Source of the DNA: Leptodactylus fallax
Lineage: Eukaryota > Chordata > Amphibia > Anura > Leptodactylidae
Assembly: GCA_947044405.1 (NCBI GenBank)
Contig: CAMRHE010000067.1
Span: 3,921,501 to 3,985,500, forward strand
Direction of reading: 5' to 3'
DNA length: 64,000 nucleotides
The position numbers were made by a program, and so were the translations under genes. Below are positions 48,555 to 60,292 of this stretch, piece by piece. Positions within the stretch are counted from its first letter, which is position 1, and each line of letters opens with the position of its first letter. The notes under the pieces were generated by a model, which made no database searches, was not told where the DNA came from, and saw only the letters and a list, made by a program, of their open reading frames with translations.

Positions 48555-48920
48555 GTATTGCAGGTATCTGCATAGTCATAAACCGGCCCAGGTGTGTAAT
48601 GATCACAGTTATAGGGGGTGCGACCGTGACTGTGCCTGGAGGGGTATGGGGCCCACGGCCAGCTGGAGATGGCCGAAGACCCGGGCCACCATGATACCGG
48701 TCGGGGGAAAGCCTGGTTACCCGACCACTATACATATTGTTAAAGGAAAGAGGCCCACCTGCCCAGATGCCTACCCAGAGAAGGTGATTAAAAATAACAA
48801 ATACTTATACTCACCTCTACTGGGCTTCTGACAGTCCTCAGCATGCTCTTCGGCTCTTCTGGCCTGTGACTGAGGTTATGCGCCGCAGGCGTCACTGCTG
48901 GGGCCTGTGATTCCCTATTC
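48555..48920 (+). repeat. GC-rich dispersed repeat with TATACTCACC block
   Basis: ggtcgggggaaagcctggtt (48699) and aaggtgattaaaaataacaa, then cttatactcacctctactgg. It matches, in opposite or same orientation, the segments at 19.65-20.29 kb. The 171-codon frame across it is an artefact of composition. Confidence 0.6.
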
Positions 48921-49642
48921 ACAGGTGTTTTATAGCAGCCGTGCATTATTATTACAGGCTGTAATAACATGGCATGTTGGTTATAAAACTGATACTGTGC
49001 AATGTAAATAGCGAAGGAGTCACAACTCTCACAAAAGCACCACAGTACCTTCAAACAGTTGATCAGCAGGGGCTTTGGGTGTTGGACACCCCCTGATCTC
49101 TTACATCTCTTAGACTGTTAGGACCCAGCTGTTTCCCACAGCACGCAGCTTCCAGTATTGTTTATATGTTGGGCGGTGTGTTGCTCACTTACTGTATTCT
49201 TGATAACTGCAGTTGTGAGTACTACAGTTGTATCCCTTTCAAGTATCTGAGATATCGCTGCAGCACTCATAGCAGTCACTATCAAGAATATGCTGTAGGG
49301 AGGGAGTAGGGGGACCCGGAAAAAGTTTGCCCCGGGGTCCAAAAGGCTTTAGTTTCTCCACTGAACTGGCCATCCAAATTTCATTAATGTTAACCAAACC
49401 TGCTTATTTAAGTGAGACTAGCCAACCATCTAATGTGTATAGGCATCTCCGGAGTCCTGACACTCTCACCTAACATCAGATGTCTGGGAAGAGAAAGATT
49501 AGGCAATTAGGTTTTGACATACCCAATCCTTTTGTTCTCAAGGGAGCGATAGACTTGCAGCAGTAGCTTATTCCCCTCACCCGATTATTAGAAAGTGAAC
49601 TTCAGACCTGCTGCAACTTAATCCTGTATTTTTTTTCCCTAG

Positions 49643-49681
49643 AAACATGAAGATGAAAGTGAAGCTTGGTTACACAGACAG
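49643..49681 (+). CDS. dpp6: dpp6 exon E, 39-nt exon
   Basis: This very small exon (13 codons, phase 0 on both sides) encodes KHEDESEAWLHRQ, matching DPP6 and clearly different from the DPP10 counterpart. A long pyrimidine tract and tag acceptor precede it (ttttttttccctag), and the donor is acag/gtaaga. Because it is 39 nt and in phase, skipping would remove 13 residues without a frameshift. Whether that happens cannot be told from sequence. It is too short for an ordinary ORF scan and was found by looking for the missing peptide between exons D and F. Confidence 0.95.
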
Positions 49682-50111
49682 GTAAGATGATCAGTCTTTT
49701 CAAAGCAGAACAAAAATCGAAAATTTCTAGCATTTCTGCAAAGGATACACATTCTGAGCTTTCTACTCAATGTCCCAAATACATTAAAAAAATAAATAAA
49801 TAAAGGATTTAAAAAATGTAGAAATTGTAAAAAATTGCATTATACCCTGCTGCCATGTTTTCTTGAGATAACAGGAAGTATAATAAAGACTGCAGATGTG
49901 GTAGTGGTCCACATTATCTCATGGCCTCAGCATATCAGAAGTCACTTCTGTATCTGTATCATGCCTAAATATGTCAGTGTTTTGTAGAGCCAGTCAGGTG
50001 ACTCTGCTGCCCTATCTGAGGGCAGGATATGATAGATAGAGAAGCTGAACTCTGTGATGTACTGTATATTTTTATATGATTTAAAGTAGGATTTCTGAGT
50101 AAAAAGCAGAG

Positions 50112-50639
50112 TTAGGCCTGATTCACATCTGCGTTCGGCCATTCCGTTCGCAGTCAGTATTTGAAATCTTCAAAAACTGATTTTGTGCGGTCCAGATGAC
50201 AACCCATTGATTTCAATGGGTTTTCAAAGCAATTCGCATGTATCCGCCTGTGCCCTTTCTGTCTGGTTTCCGCTTTTTCGTGCGGAGCGAAAAGTAGAAC
50301 TTGCAGTACTTTCTCTCCGTACTGAAAATAAAGATTCCAGACGGAAAGTAACCAATCCGTTTTTCTTTAACATTGAGGTCTATGGAAATCAGATTACATA
50401 CTGATAGCATACTGATTACAAACTGATAGCAATCAGATTGTGTCCGTTTTGCAATCTGTTTTTCCCTTTGCACATGCTCAGAATGAAGAAGGGGAAAGGT
50501 GAAAAAAAAACACCAGATTGGTCAAAAACGGACACAAACTGATTTCTATCAGTTTGTAATCAGTATGAAATCAGTTTTTGAAGATTTCAAGTACTGATTG
50601 CGAACGGAATGGCTGAACGCAGATGTGAACCGGGCCTTA
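50112..50639. mobile_element. TTA-flanked MITE (528 bp)
   Basis: ggcctgattcacatctgcgt and acgcagatgtgaaccgggcc are inverted ends with TTA on both sides. The inner arms ccattccgttcgcagtcagt / actgattgcgaacggaatgg and atttgaaatcttcaaaaact / gatttcaag continue the hairpin. Confidence 0.85.
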
Positions 50640-50877
50640 CTCTAGGTTCACACTTGCGTTCGGGTTTTCATTCTTCGAGTCTGTTTGGGAACCCGAAGAA
50701 CGGAAACCCGCTCTGCTTAAAAAGTGGAAACCCGTGGACCCCATAGACTATAATGGGGTCTGCTGGGTGTCTGCACGGCTTCCGCCCGAAAAATGCAGAG
50801 AGAAAAGTCCTGCTTGCAGTATATTCAGGGATGGACACTGCAAACAGAGAGCAAGCGCAGGTGTGAACCTAGCCTAA
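50637..50877. mobile_element. TWA-type MITE
   Basis: Begins with the same TTA that ends the preceding MITE. ctctaggttcacacttgcgt and gcgcaggtgtgaacctagcc are inverted ends. Contains accccatagactataatggg. Confidence 0.8.
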
Positions 50878-51449
50878 GCCACATAAGACATGAATAAGCA
50901 GAATAAGACAGGACTCCTAGGAGAGACAGTGAGAGTCCTGGTTACTCAGTACACACACACAGTGATTGACAGTCTTTTCTGTATACACAGTGATATAGGC
51001 GGTCAATCACTGGGTGTGGGTGCTCTCGCTGTCTCTTCTAGGAGTCCGGTCAGGATTTCCTCTGCTTTTTACTTCTGCAAAGCGTAGACACCACATACAG
51101 TAGAGTCATGCTTCTTTTCATCTCTCTCTCTCATATCCTATTCTTAGACAGGGCAGGAGAAATAATCTAGCATTTTCACTTTGACAAGTAAAATAATTTA
51201 TACTAAATTTGCCCTTACGTTGCCTTTTTCTGCTATGTGGTTAAAAAAAATCTAGATATGTTTGCCATCCTGTACAGAAGAGCTAAATGACAAGCCCTGT
51301 AATGTTGGCCATATTATTATTCAACCATGCCAAAAACAGAATCGAAGACAAACAAATTGAATTTGATACCATTTAACAGAATCTTACAACTTTGTACTGA
51401 AAATATTGTTCCATATGTTGAATGGCTTCTACAAAAAAATACTTGGGAC

Positions 51450-51665
51450 CAGAGGTGTAGCTTGAAACTTGGGTCTCCAATGCAAAATTTATGATAGGGC
51501 TTCCCATCTACCATGTGCCATTGATAAATAAGATGGTGTACTGGCACCATCTTATGCAACAGAAGGGACTTTGGACTCCTCAAGTACCATGGTCTGAGTG
51601 CAACTACTGCTGCTGCACCACCTATCACTTTGCTCCTGCCCCATTGTTGTGTTGGGAGGATATTT
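51450..51665. repeat. dispersed repeat, AGAGGTGTAGCTTGAA type
   Basis: accagaggtgtagcttgaaa at the left and ctcctgccccattgttgtgt at the right recall the repeats at 57.7 kb; the copy is diverged. Confidence 0.4.
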
Positions 51666-51750
51666 TTTCTTTAATTTAGAATGTAATGATTTTTAAACTG
51701 GATTTAGATAATACACATCTATTGCTTTCTTATTATTTTGGGGACCTATT

Positions 51751-52092
51751 AAGGTAAATTCACACATAGTTTTTGTCAGGCAGAAAAAAAAGACTGCTTC
51801 AGGTTTTTGAAGTGGTTTTTGAAGCGGTTTCCAAAGCAGTTTTTGAAGCATTGTTTTGCCCAACATATAGGGTTCTGTTTCCTAAAACCCTGAGAACTAC
51901 CTCAAAATCCTCTTGAGAGTTTTCTTCTGCCTCCTATTAATTTTTATGTGATTTTCAGGTGGAATCAGCCTGAAGATAGGGCATGAAAAAATTTGCTAGT
52001 AGAAAAAAATCTGCCACTGCCTCCCATGGAAATGAATGGTAGGCAGATGTCAGGTGTTTTTAAAGCAGATTTTGAGGCAGAACATACCCCAA
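51751..52092. repeat. fold-back repeat, relative of 7912-8372
   Basis: taaattcacacatagttttt, then gactgcttcaggtttttgaa and several GAAG(C/T)GGTTT units. The right half has ggtgtttttaaagcagattt and gaggcagaacatacccc. A further, interrupted relative is at 63050-63400. Confidence 0.6.
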
Positions 52093-52616
52093 CAGTATCT
52101 GGTGGGAAGTGTAGAGTTAAAAACATGGCCACCTGCTGCAAAAATCAAGACTACCATATTAGTTAAGTTGCTGTATATCATCTATTAACAAAACATGTCC
52201 AGTCTCCAAGTTCAGATTAAATGCCCATCCCCTTAACCAGACATGCCACTTTATAATATGCCAAGGATATTTAACAATTAATCTACAATCGAAAGATATA
52301 GCGTCAATTTATGGATGTCATATGAAATTATTATGGATTAATGTGGCACGCAGATATGATCCGGAAAACCAGCATTTCATCTCATTCAAATCACTTTATA
52401 ATAATCCAAGGAAAATTAATTTGAACATAATGATCTTTAATTTTTGATATATATTTTTGGTGCTGGAATAATGAGTTTCTGTAAGATAAAATATCAGTCA
52501 CTTGAAATTGTAGTCATTTAATCAAACATAATTGTAATATGTTCATTATTCTATGGTCGTAATGGCTGTTGCCTAAAATAATTCCTTGGACATCCAGTAT
52601 TAAAGCCTGTTTAATG

Positions 52617-52780
52617 TTAAAGGGGTTATCCGGTGAAATACAAGGCTGTTTACATGTTTTAAAAGTTGAAATAAATAGAGTTTGCTAAATTACCTTAATT
52701 ATCAAAGCTCCACCAATTCCATGTTCTTGCTTCCTGGCCCATAGGATCGGAACTGAAAACAGGAAATAGGTGGAGTATTA
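52617..52780. repeat. left end of a TTAA-type MITE
   Basis: ttaaaggggttatccggtga is a typical left end. No matching right end was found within the next 500 bp. Confidence 0.55.
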
Positions 52781-53229
52781 CAATATTTCAGTAGATTTTG
52801 TTGAATTTACTTTTCTTTGCATCTAAACAACTTTGTACTTTTGTGGACATCCAATTTAAAGTCATTGTGATCATTTTTAAAATGTAATACTTGTCTTACC
52901 ACAACACCTAGATCTTTCCTTGCCACTTCTCATTGACTCCTAGATGGTCAAGTGTAATATAGTTTATTCCCTAATTACCCAAAATCTACTTTAATTCTGT
53001 GTGTATGGTTCACTATTTTGGGAGTGAAATATTTTGTTTAAGTATCCTAACAATTTAATATCCACTTCCTGTTGACACACTGGACAAATTAGGTCCTTGA
53101 AGTCCTAAGACTACTCACCTGGTTGAATTTTTCCATGCTATAACGGAGCTTGTATGAGCCTATTTAGTGACTCTCCTTTAATCACATGGAATCTAATGTC
53201 TTTTTCATGGCATAATTTTGTGACTCACC

Positions 53230-54050
53230 AACCACAACGGGCAAAAGTTTTAGGCAGGTGAGGTAAAAATGCAAAAAAATTTAAAAAAAAGAATGATTTA
53301 AAAAATAGAAGTGTTACTAGTTTATTTGTGCAAATTAACAAAATGAAGTGAATGAACAAAAGAGAAATTTCAATCAATATTTGGTGTGACCGTCCTTTGC
53401 CTTCCAAACAACATCAACTCTTGTAGGTACACTCACACACAATTTTTGAAGGAACCCGGCAGGGAGGTTGTCCCAAATATCTTGGAGAACTAAGCACAGA
53501 TCTGTAGATGTAGGCTTGCTCCAATCCTTCTGTCTCTTCATGTAATCCCAGACAGACTGGATGATGGTGAGATCAGGGCTCTGTGGGGGCCATATCATCA
53601 CTTACAGGACTCCTCCACCAAATGTTGATGGGATTTAGATGTATTTTTTCCTCGTTCACTTTGCATGTTGTTAATTGACAGAAATAAGCTATTATCACTT
53701 CTATTCTATTCTTTGAAAGCATTCTTACACTAGGTTCACAACTGCACCTGGTTTTCCGTTCTTCGGGTCCGCTTAGGGACCCGAAGAATGGAAACCTAGC
53801 CCGCTTAAAAAGTGATTTCCCACGGAGACCCACAGACCCCATAGACTATAATGGGGTCCGCTGGGTTTCTGCCCCTGTTTCCGCCCGAAAAATGCGGAGA
53901 GAAAAGTCCTGCAAGCAGGAGTTTTCTCTCTGCATTTTTTTTAGCGTGTTCGGGGATGGAAACCCCATATGGAATGCAGGCGCATGTGTGAACTTAGCCT
54001 TATTTGCAGCATTTTTTCCACATCTAAAACTTTTGCACGGTACTGTATGA
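53230..54050 (-). mobile_element. deleted Tc1-type element, copy 3, interrupted by a MITE
   Basis: Minus-strand C-terminal transposase segment (MMIWPPQSPDLTIIQSVWDY to the final GHTKY, 53374-53601) stays open for 75 codons. Ends are gggcaaaagttttaggcagg (left) and aaaacttttgcacggtactg (right). The 5' inverted repeat has been joined directly to the last roughly 80 codons, so the element is internally deleted. Catalytic Glu is replaced by Gln. A 278-bp MITE sits at 53725-54002. Confidence 0.85.
53725..54002. mobile_element. TTA-flanked MITE inside a Tc1 remnant
   Basis: ttacactaggttcacaactg and gtgtgaacttagcctta, with TTA on each side. Removing it would bring together the same flanks that are contiguous in the copy at 6740-6760 (gaaagcat...tttgcagcattttt), confirming both borders. 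Confidence 0.9.
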
Positions 54051-54537
54051 GTCGTCATGAATAGTTTTTGCAATTAAAAACAAAATCTGCAACTTTCCAT
54101 TTGCAGTAACAAATATGATTTCCACAGTGGCTATGGCTGAATAATTCATGGTTTCTTCATTGATGATTGCTACTTTGACTATACTCTACCTTTTGTTGTT
54201 TTATTATAACAATATGCTATTGGTATGTGTTATATGTGGGAGTTTGTTTTTCTATACGATTCTGTCACTTCATGCCCAATTAGAATTTCTCGAAGGCTTC
54301 AGCGGGATCAAATTCTTAGTAAACTTGATCTGAGAAGGACTTACAGTTTTTGTTGCAGCTACATATTACCCGCACGGCATCATTAAGCTGTAAGAAATGA
54401 GTCTACAGTATGGGTAATAACAGTTAACACCACACTATTGTTTTTCATACAGCTCAGCTTTTAGTGTTTAGCTGAACCATTAGACTATTGATTTTTGCCT
54501 CATGAATGCTAACTCTTCTATCTTGTCTGTATTTCAG

Positions 54538-54645
54538 AACGAACAGCCAATCTTCTCAAAGGACGGCCGAAAGTTCTTCTTTGTAAGAGCAATTCCACAG
54601 TTAGGTCGTGGGAAGTTTCACCATATTGCTGTTTCTTCATCACAA
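54538..54645 (+). CDS. dpp6: dpp6 exon F (beta-propeller)
   Basis: This 108-nt exon (36 codons, phase 0 to 0) encodes [20 protein letters not shown] followed by [16 protein letters not shown]. The F-S-K-D-G-x-K-F-F strand and the R-G-x-F-H-H-I strand are typical propeller-blade sequences of DPP6/DPP10. The acceptor is gtatttcag. The donor is cacaa/gtaaga, with A rather than G at the last exon base, which is compensated by a good intronic GTAAGA. It is in phase and so could also be skipped cleanly. Confidence 0.96.
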
Positions 54646-54747
54646 GTAAGACATTGCTTTCTAATATGGCTCAAGAAATGTGCCGCAACTAAAGAATGTC
54701 CATTATCATAAAATGGAGGGATGTGAATATACAGCCTTTCTTTGCTA

Positions 54748-55123
54748 TTAAAGAGGTTTTCCAGGTTATAGACATTGATGACCTATCCTTTGGATAGATT
54801 GGTAGGTGATGTAACACCCTAAACCCCACTGATCAGCTGTTCTCAGCAGTGCCAGAACTAACACAAAGAATAAAGCCATAGAAATAGCTCCATTTTCTGT
54901 GTAGTGGTTGGGCTGGGTTACTGCAGCTCTGCTACCATTCACGTGCATAGGAGCTGAGCTGCTACAGATATTATGCAGACAATGGAGCTAATAGTGTCAG
55001 TTCAGGTCTGCTGAGAACAGCTGATCGGTGGGGGTGTTGGGTGTTGACCCTCACCAATTTGATATTGATGACTTGTCCTAAGGATAGGTCATCCATATCT
55101 AATAAGCCAGAAGACCCCTTTAA
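54748..55123. mobile_element. TTAA-flanked MITE, CCTATCCTAAGG type
   Basis: ttaaagaggttttccaggtt on the left and agaagacccctttaa on the right. Internal tgatgacctatcctttggat and gtcctaaggataggtcatcc arms, and gatcagctgttctcagcag / ctgctgagaacagctgatc arms. Confidence 0.85.
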
Positions 55124-55439
55124 TGTCCATTAATAGAAACATACTAGATGAACTGTAACTTTAAATGTATAGTATAGAGTCACAAAAACATGCTATCTTC
55201 TAAAGAAAAAAAAATCACATGATGATAAATGAATGATAAATTTGGCTCATGTTTAGACATGTTTGTCTATCTTTATGCTACTTCTTTGTTGGCTTACCTT
55301 AGATCAAGTTATTTGGTGACAAAATTTCGATGTGTTTTAGGCCACGCCCCTTCCCATCAAGCCACACCCTGATTCCCTCTAAACCTTGCAATGCTACCTC
55401 CGATTCCGCCCCTGCTACCTCTTGTGTCACCCCCTCTAC

Positions 55440-55605
55440 CTCATAGATTGTAAGCTCTTGTGAGCAGGGCCCTCAGTCCCATTGTATGAATTGACTATTT
55501 CCCTGTAATGTATCTTTTTTGTCTGTACTTGAACCCTATAAATTGTACAGTGCTGCGGAATATGTTGGCACTATATAAATAAAATATATTATTATTATTA
55601 TTAAC
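55440..55605 (-). mobile_element. SINE-like repeat (MIR/L2-type 3' motif)
   Basis: tcatagattgtaagctcttg, agcagggccctcagtccc, gtacagtgctgcggaatatg and ggcactatataaataaaata are the successive blocks of a repeat found across frogs and other vertebrates. Opposite orientation to the copy at 32850. Confidence 0.65.
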
Positions 55606-55708
55606 CTTGCCCCTTCAGTTTGAGACGGAATTCTGTGTAATTTGGATTAGTAAATCTGCTCTGTTGTGTTATGAGCCACCTAAAGAAAGCAGGAGCAAGT
55701 GTGAAGAG

Positions 55709-55942
55709 TTAGGGCCCTTTAACATGACCGAGTAACATCTGTGGAAAATGGTCCATGTGTGGGCTGTAGTACCTGGACTGAACTCGGCCGTGTATATAGA
55801 AGTCACTGCATCATAGTCAGTTATGATACAGTGAGCTCTCAAATGGCCCGATCTCTACAGTACTGAACTGATAGTTGAACAGTTCATTACTGTGGTGAGC
55901 GGACTGTTCAGGAGCTCACACTTTCGTGTGAAAGGGCCCTTA
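55709..55942. mobile_element. TTA-flanked MITE, AGGGCCCTTT type
   Basis: ttagggccctttaacatga and tcgtgtgaaagggccctta with TTA on both sides; 234 bp. Confidence 0.8.
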
Positions 55943-56032
55943 CTTTAAAGGGATTTTCAATTTTAGTTTGCATACTTAAATTACTATACTATAGATTAGC
56001 ATGCTATATTGTTATATATATTTTTTTTTTTT

Positions 56033-56400
56033 GGTACGTTCACACTGCCAACATTCAAATCCGTTGTTCTGATCCGTCATAGGATCAGAGCAATGGACTG
56101 AAATGCCAACAACATGACTTATGCAGATGGAGCCCTTCATCTGTATCCATCTCCATTCACAATAATGTAAAAAACAAGACCAAAGCTTTCTTCTGTCTTC
56201 TTTGGCGTCTTTATCTTCCATTTGAGAAGTAAACAAACAAGCTTCTGTCTTGTTTTTTACATTACAGTGAATGGAGATGGATGTAGACAGAGGGAGCTCA
56301 ATCTGCATCAGTCATTTTGTCAGCGTTTTAGTCCGTTGGTCTGATCCTCTGGATGATCAGAACAACTGACTTCAATGACAACAGTATGAACCTAGCCTTA
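56033..56400. mobile_element. fold-back MITE
   Basis: ggtacgttcacactgccaac and gacaacagtatgaacctagc at the ends. Long inner arms atctccattcacaataatgt / acattacagtgaatggagat and aaaaaacaagacca / cttgttttttac. Confidence 0.8.
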
Positions 56401-56512
56401 GTCTGAAAATGATAAATGTTTATATATTTATTTATTGACTTATTTCTTTTCAAAGCATTTCATCCCGAAAAAAGATTGATTTTTCATATTAGCTGCTTTA
56501 TTCATCTTTTAG

Positions 56513-56604
56513 GCTAACAACAGTAATGACAATTTACAGTCTATTACCTCAGGAGACTGGGATGTTACAGAGATTCTGGCATATGATGAAAAGAATCAAA
56601 AAAT
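56513..56604 (+). CDS. dpp6: dpp6 exon G (beta-propeller)
   Basis: This 92-nt exon runs from phase 0 to phase 2. It reads [20 protein letters not shown] and [10 protein letters not shown] plus two bases of Ile. S-G-D-W-D-V and L-A-Y-D-E are conserved blade residues. N-N-S is a glycosylation sequon near the exon start. The acceptor is tcttttag and the donor aaat/gtaagt. The SNDN peptide is characteristic of DPP6 rather than DPP10. Confidence 0.96.
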
Positions 56605-56902
56605 GTAAGTGTAATAGAAAGCAGGTCACCCATGGCTCCAAGACTGTTACAATAGTAAATCGACAACCGTGGAGTAAATACTGAGACAAATCGGCCATAA
56701 TTCCTGAAAAATGGTTCTGCATGCACACGGTATACGTTAAAATACCATATGGCCTTTTTAAGTTTGTGCATCTAGAATGTGATATATAATAATCCTTATA
56801 TACATGTAAGGCAAAATAACTCTAGGAAATAAACCATTTAAAGCGTTGTATTGAGCAAAGTTGCAGGATGACGCATATAATCTAATATATACTGTATATA
56901 AT

Positions 56903-56906
<4 letters not shown>

Positions 56907-56940
<34 letters not shown>
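56907..56940. repeat. TA microsatellite
   Basis: Uninterrupted (TA)n of about 34 bases, about 300 bp after exon G. Confidence 0.95.
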
Positions 56941-56943
<3 letters not shown>

Positions 56944-57722
56944 AATATAAGAAATGTTTCTTTCTTCAGCATCACCTATCATGAGAATTCATTTAGAAAC
57001 TAATGCATATAGTAGTCAGGCCCATGGTGAACATTCCTAAAACAGAATAGAAAATAATAGCTATGCCCTTAGCAACATCCTCACTTTTTCTTAATGATTT
57101 TCTATTATTTACAAAGCTGTGAAGTACAATGAGAGTCCTACTATATATATAATCTTTCTTGCAGGCTGTATTTAGCTATACAGGACATGTAAAGCAGGCC
57201 AGAGACTTTAGATAGTTGTCAGCATGCCTTACCATCTTCAACAGGTTCCAGCGAGAATGTCTATAGAGGCTGTCAGGCACCTTGAGCATCTGTTCTCGGG
57301 GGAGAAAGTAATTAGAATTTTCTTATCTGGTCCCTGTCCATAGAGAAGCAGCCCTGAAGGTGTCTGGTGGCTGTTCCTTATGCTATTAGAAAATACACAT
57401 ATTCAGCAGAACGTGATATTGGAGAACTGCATGATATTTAGGGAACAACTAAACAAGTCTATGTCAGAAAAGAAGCTTCATGTTTGTTGAACTTTTGCTT
57501 GCATGTTACAGGTTTTATTATTGAGCAGTTCCAAAAAGGATTCATATAAGAGTAAAAGTCAACATGGTTGAGAGGGAGAAGCTTCCCTATCACCTGAAAT
57601 GCTCCCCAGTGTACATAGAACAGTGTGGTTAATAGGGATTATCTCCTTAGAGGCCACAACAAGGTCAATGAAAGCCCCTAGACATAAAATTTGGTGAAGG
57701 CCTCCACCACCAGTAGCAGTGT

Positions 57723-57904
57723 TACACAGGGGTGTAGCTATAGGGGAAGCAGCGGTAGCAGTTGCTCCTGGGCCTTGGACCCTGAGGGGGTCCCAAAAGT
57801 CCCTCTGCCACATAAAATATACCACTATTCTAAATGGCACAAGGTAGGTAGGGGCTCCTTTACAGGTATTGCATTGGGGCCTAGGAGCTTCAAGCTACGA
57901 CTCG
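57723..57904. repeat. dispersed repeat, AGGGGTGTAGCTATAGGGG type
   Basis: aggggtgtagctataggggaa, ccctgagggggtcccaaaag, tggggcctaggagcttcaag and ctacgactc at the end; short inverted ends (gtagct / agctac). Confidence 0.6.
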
Positions 57905-58699
57905 GGTATTATAGACTGGTGATTAAATTTAGTTCAACATACAGTCCCTTGATGTCTGCCAATAGGAATCTATAAGGTATGTTGTGTTTTGACATGCCTG
58001 ATCCTTTGTTCTCCCGCAGATTTAAGGTGTCTGACATTAACTTATTCCTCTGTCCCTTTAGCGATAAACAAGAACACTGAGTCAAAGTTTGCTGTTAGTA
58101 AACAGTAAAGGTAGATTGGACCTTGTAGCTGCATGATCATCCCTTCTACCACATACTTTATAAAATTGTTTTGTTAAAAGCAGCCGTAAAAACATTACAA
58201 TTCCGATGATTTCCTGAAGAAACTAAAAGTTCTGGGCACCCAGGTGGTGGCAGAGGTCCCTGGGCTATTGCCTCGTTTGCCCTTGGTATAATTCCACCTT
58301 GCTAGTGGGAATGAAATTTCCTTGTGTACAATAAAAAGTTGCTCTTTATTTCTGTCTAAATACATAAAAGAGGCTTGTTAGCATCCCCACCCCCTAGTCT
58401 CACCTTAGGCATTAAAGGGCAAGAAGTGAATAACCCTTTGAGGGGTTGTCTGAAGATTGACATATATCATCTATTGACAAGATAGGTGATAAGTGTCTGA
58501 TCTCAGGGACAGAAGTCCTTTGTCCCTAATGTGAATGGAACTGTGGTCACACATACATGTTGATGCTCCATACACAGTCTAGGTGATTTGTGACAGATAG
58601 AGATGGGTGAACCTCTGAAGACTCATTTCTTTTTCAATTCAGGCGGTTCATTCCAAAGATTAGTTTCAGGCTGAACTTATTTGTAATGAACTGGAAGTA

Positions 58700-59142
58700 C
58701 TATCTATTATTCAACTCTGGAGGTTCTTGTAATATGTGCAGGTGCATCAACATGATAAACAGCTCACCTTTTCTCACCTCTACTGGGCATCCTTGCAACT
58801 GGTGCTCTTTTGGAGTCCTCTTTTGGCCTCTTCCATCCTCTTGAGTGACATCACATTCCCCAGGGGACGACTGAGTTCCAATCTCAGGGGTGCACAAACA
58901 TCATCTTGCTTTAATGCAAGTGCCATGAACTCAGCACACCTCATGTGATTGCAGAAGCCCAATCACAGGCCTCAGCAATCCCTGGCAGTGCATGATGTCA
59001 CCCAGATGGCCAGGAGAAACCTGAGGGAGTGCCAGATGCCTTGAGAATGCCAAGGAGAGAGTAGGTGAGTATAATTGTTTATTACATTTCTGCATCCTCC
59101 TTGGACCTCCACTTATTATATTTTGGGGTCTGAAGAGATGAG
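58700..59142. mobile_element. fold-back element, relative of 2320-2710
   Basis: Right end aggtgagtataattgtttat to attttggggtctgaagag. The left arm, ataaacagctcaccttttct, is its diverged inverse. Inner ggcctctt / gaggcct and gtgacatcaca / tgatgtcac blocks occur in several members of the family. Confidence 0.6.
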
Positions 59143-60292
59143 AGAAGTGGTTGCTGGGTGACAAAGCCCAAAAGTTTCTGGTTTGGGTCAAGCCCACAAC
59201 TTTTGAAAAATTGATCTAAACTGGTTCACTCATCTTTATTGACAGTAGCCATGAATTGTACTTGCCTATCTCCATTAACCCTAAAAAGTTTGAGTCTTCA
59301 CAACAGCCTCTAAGTTAAAATGGGGAGCACTGGACTCCAGTTGTCATGATCAGCAGGGGTCCAATCATTGGGACCCCAAATGATGAGACACAAAACTGTC
59401 AATCTTAGAACAATGCCTTTACTTAGAAGTTACTACCATAAACTGAATTCCAATATGATTAATAATACCAATTTTCCAACCTGACGGAGCCCGAGGATAT
59501 CAGCTATTGCAAGGCCTGCTATTTCTAGCCACAGAGAAACATAATAAAATGTGCCTTTACTCACTTTCCAGTTGCTATACAGAGAAGGCGTTTTGTGTGT
59601 GTTAGGTCACAGATTCTTGACTCCTGAGGGCTAACAGTCATTGAAAATTCACAAAGGTTTCAATAAGAAACAGTGAATCTTTTCATCAGGCTCAGCTTCC
59701 CACGTCTTTTCAGGAGGAAGCATCTCCCAGCACCCGTTGTTGTCAGAGGGGGAAAAAAAACTATTAAAAAATTCTAGGTCACATGAAAAGGAAGTCACAG
59801 TTTTGTCAGCTTGACAATGGGAAAGATTTGTTAAGTGAGAATGAACTCACAAGATTGCTGAAACATCCGCCTGCACTTGGCAATTTGTCATCTTGCACCT
59901 CTAATTATTACGCTTCATAAAATCTGACATGATTCATATGTTGTGAAATTTTTGGCGAAAGGAATTAAAATGCCGATTACATAGGACTAATGATTAGCAA
60001 AAATACTGAAAGAGAAAATATAGTTTTCATGTTACATTAAATAATCCTCTTCATATAAAGGCGATTTCAGATCAAACATGGACATTGTTTCTAAAGAAAG
60101 TGGATTAATGATTTGGGACCAAGTGTGTAAAGGAAAATAGTTCAAAGTCATCACAGTTTCCCCTTCAGCGTTTTAGGCTTTAATTATTTTTGTCCCTTCG
60201 ATGGCTAGAACTACCTGCTGATACTTTGTATCTTTTATGTCGCACATATCTTTCCTATTCCCTTTTTAATCTATGTTTTTAATTTCATGTAG

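Larger units (their letters stand above)
45545..49642 (+). other. dpp6 intron between exons D and E (4.1 kb)
   Basis: The intron contains a higher-order tandem repeat (45.96-46.68 kb), a short palindromic repeat (46.96-47.07 kb), a TTAA-type MITE (48164-48454) and a repeat related to the GC-rich one at 20 kb (48.55-48.92 kb). 47.1-48.1 kb and 48.95-49.6 kb look unique. Confidence 0.8.
49682..54537 (+). other. dpp6 intron between exons E and F (4.9 kb)
   Basis: The intron contains two abutting TWA-type MITEs (50112-50877), a repeat beginning near 51450, a fold-back repeat at 51751-52092, the left end of a TTAA-type MITE (52617) and an interrupted deleted Tc1 element (53230-54050). 52.8-53.2 kb is unclassified. 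Confidence 0.8.
54646..56512 (+). other. dpp6 intron between exons F and G (1.9 kb)
   Basis: Nearly the whole intron is repeats: a TTAA-type MITE (54748-55123), a short-interspersed-type 3' end on the minus strand (about 55440-55600), and two fold-back MITEs (55709-55942 and 56033-56400). Confidence 0.8.
56605..60292 (+). other. dpp6 intron between exons G and H (3.7 kb)
   Basis: The intron contains a TA microsatellite (56907-56940), a dispersed repeat at 57723-57904 and a fold-back element at about 58700-59142. The 59.2-60.3 kb part, just upstream of exon H, shows nothing recognisable. Confidence 0.8.

Noticed and set aside
48316..48831. 171-codon plus-strand frame
   Set aside because: It crosses a MITE end and a GC-rich dispersed repeat that also occurs at 20 kb; no protein family features.
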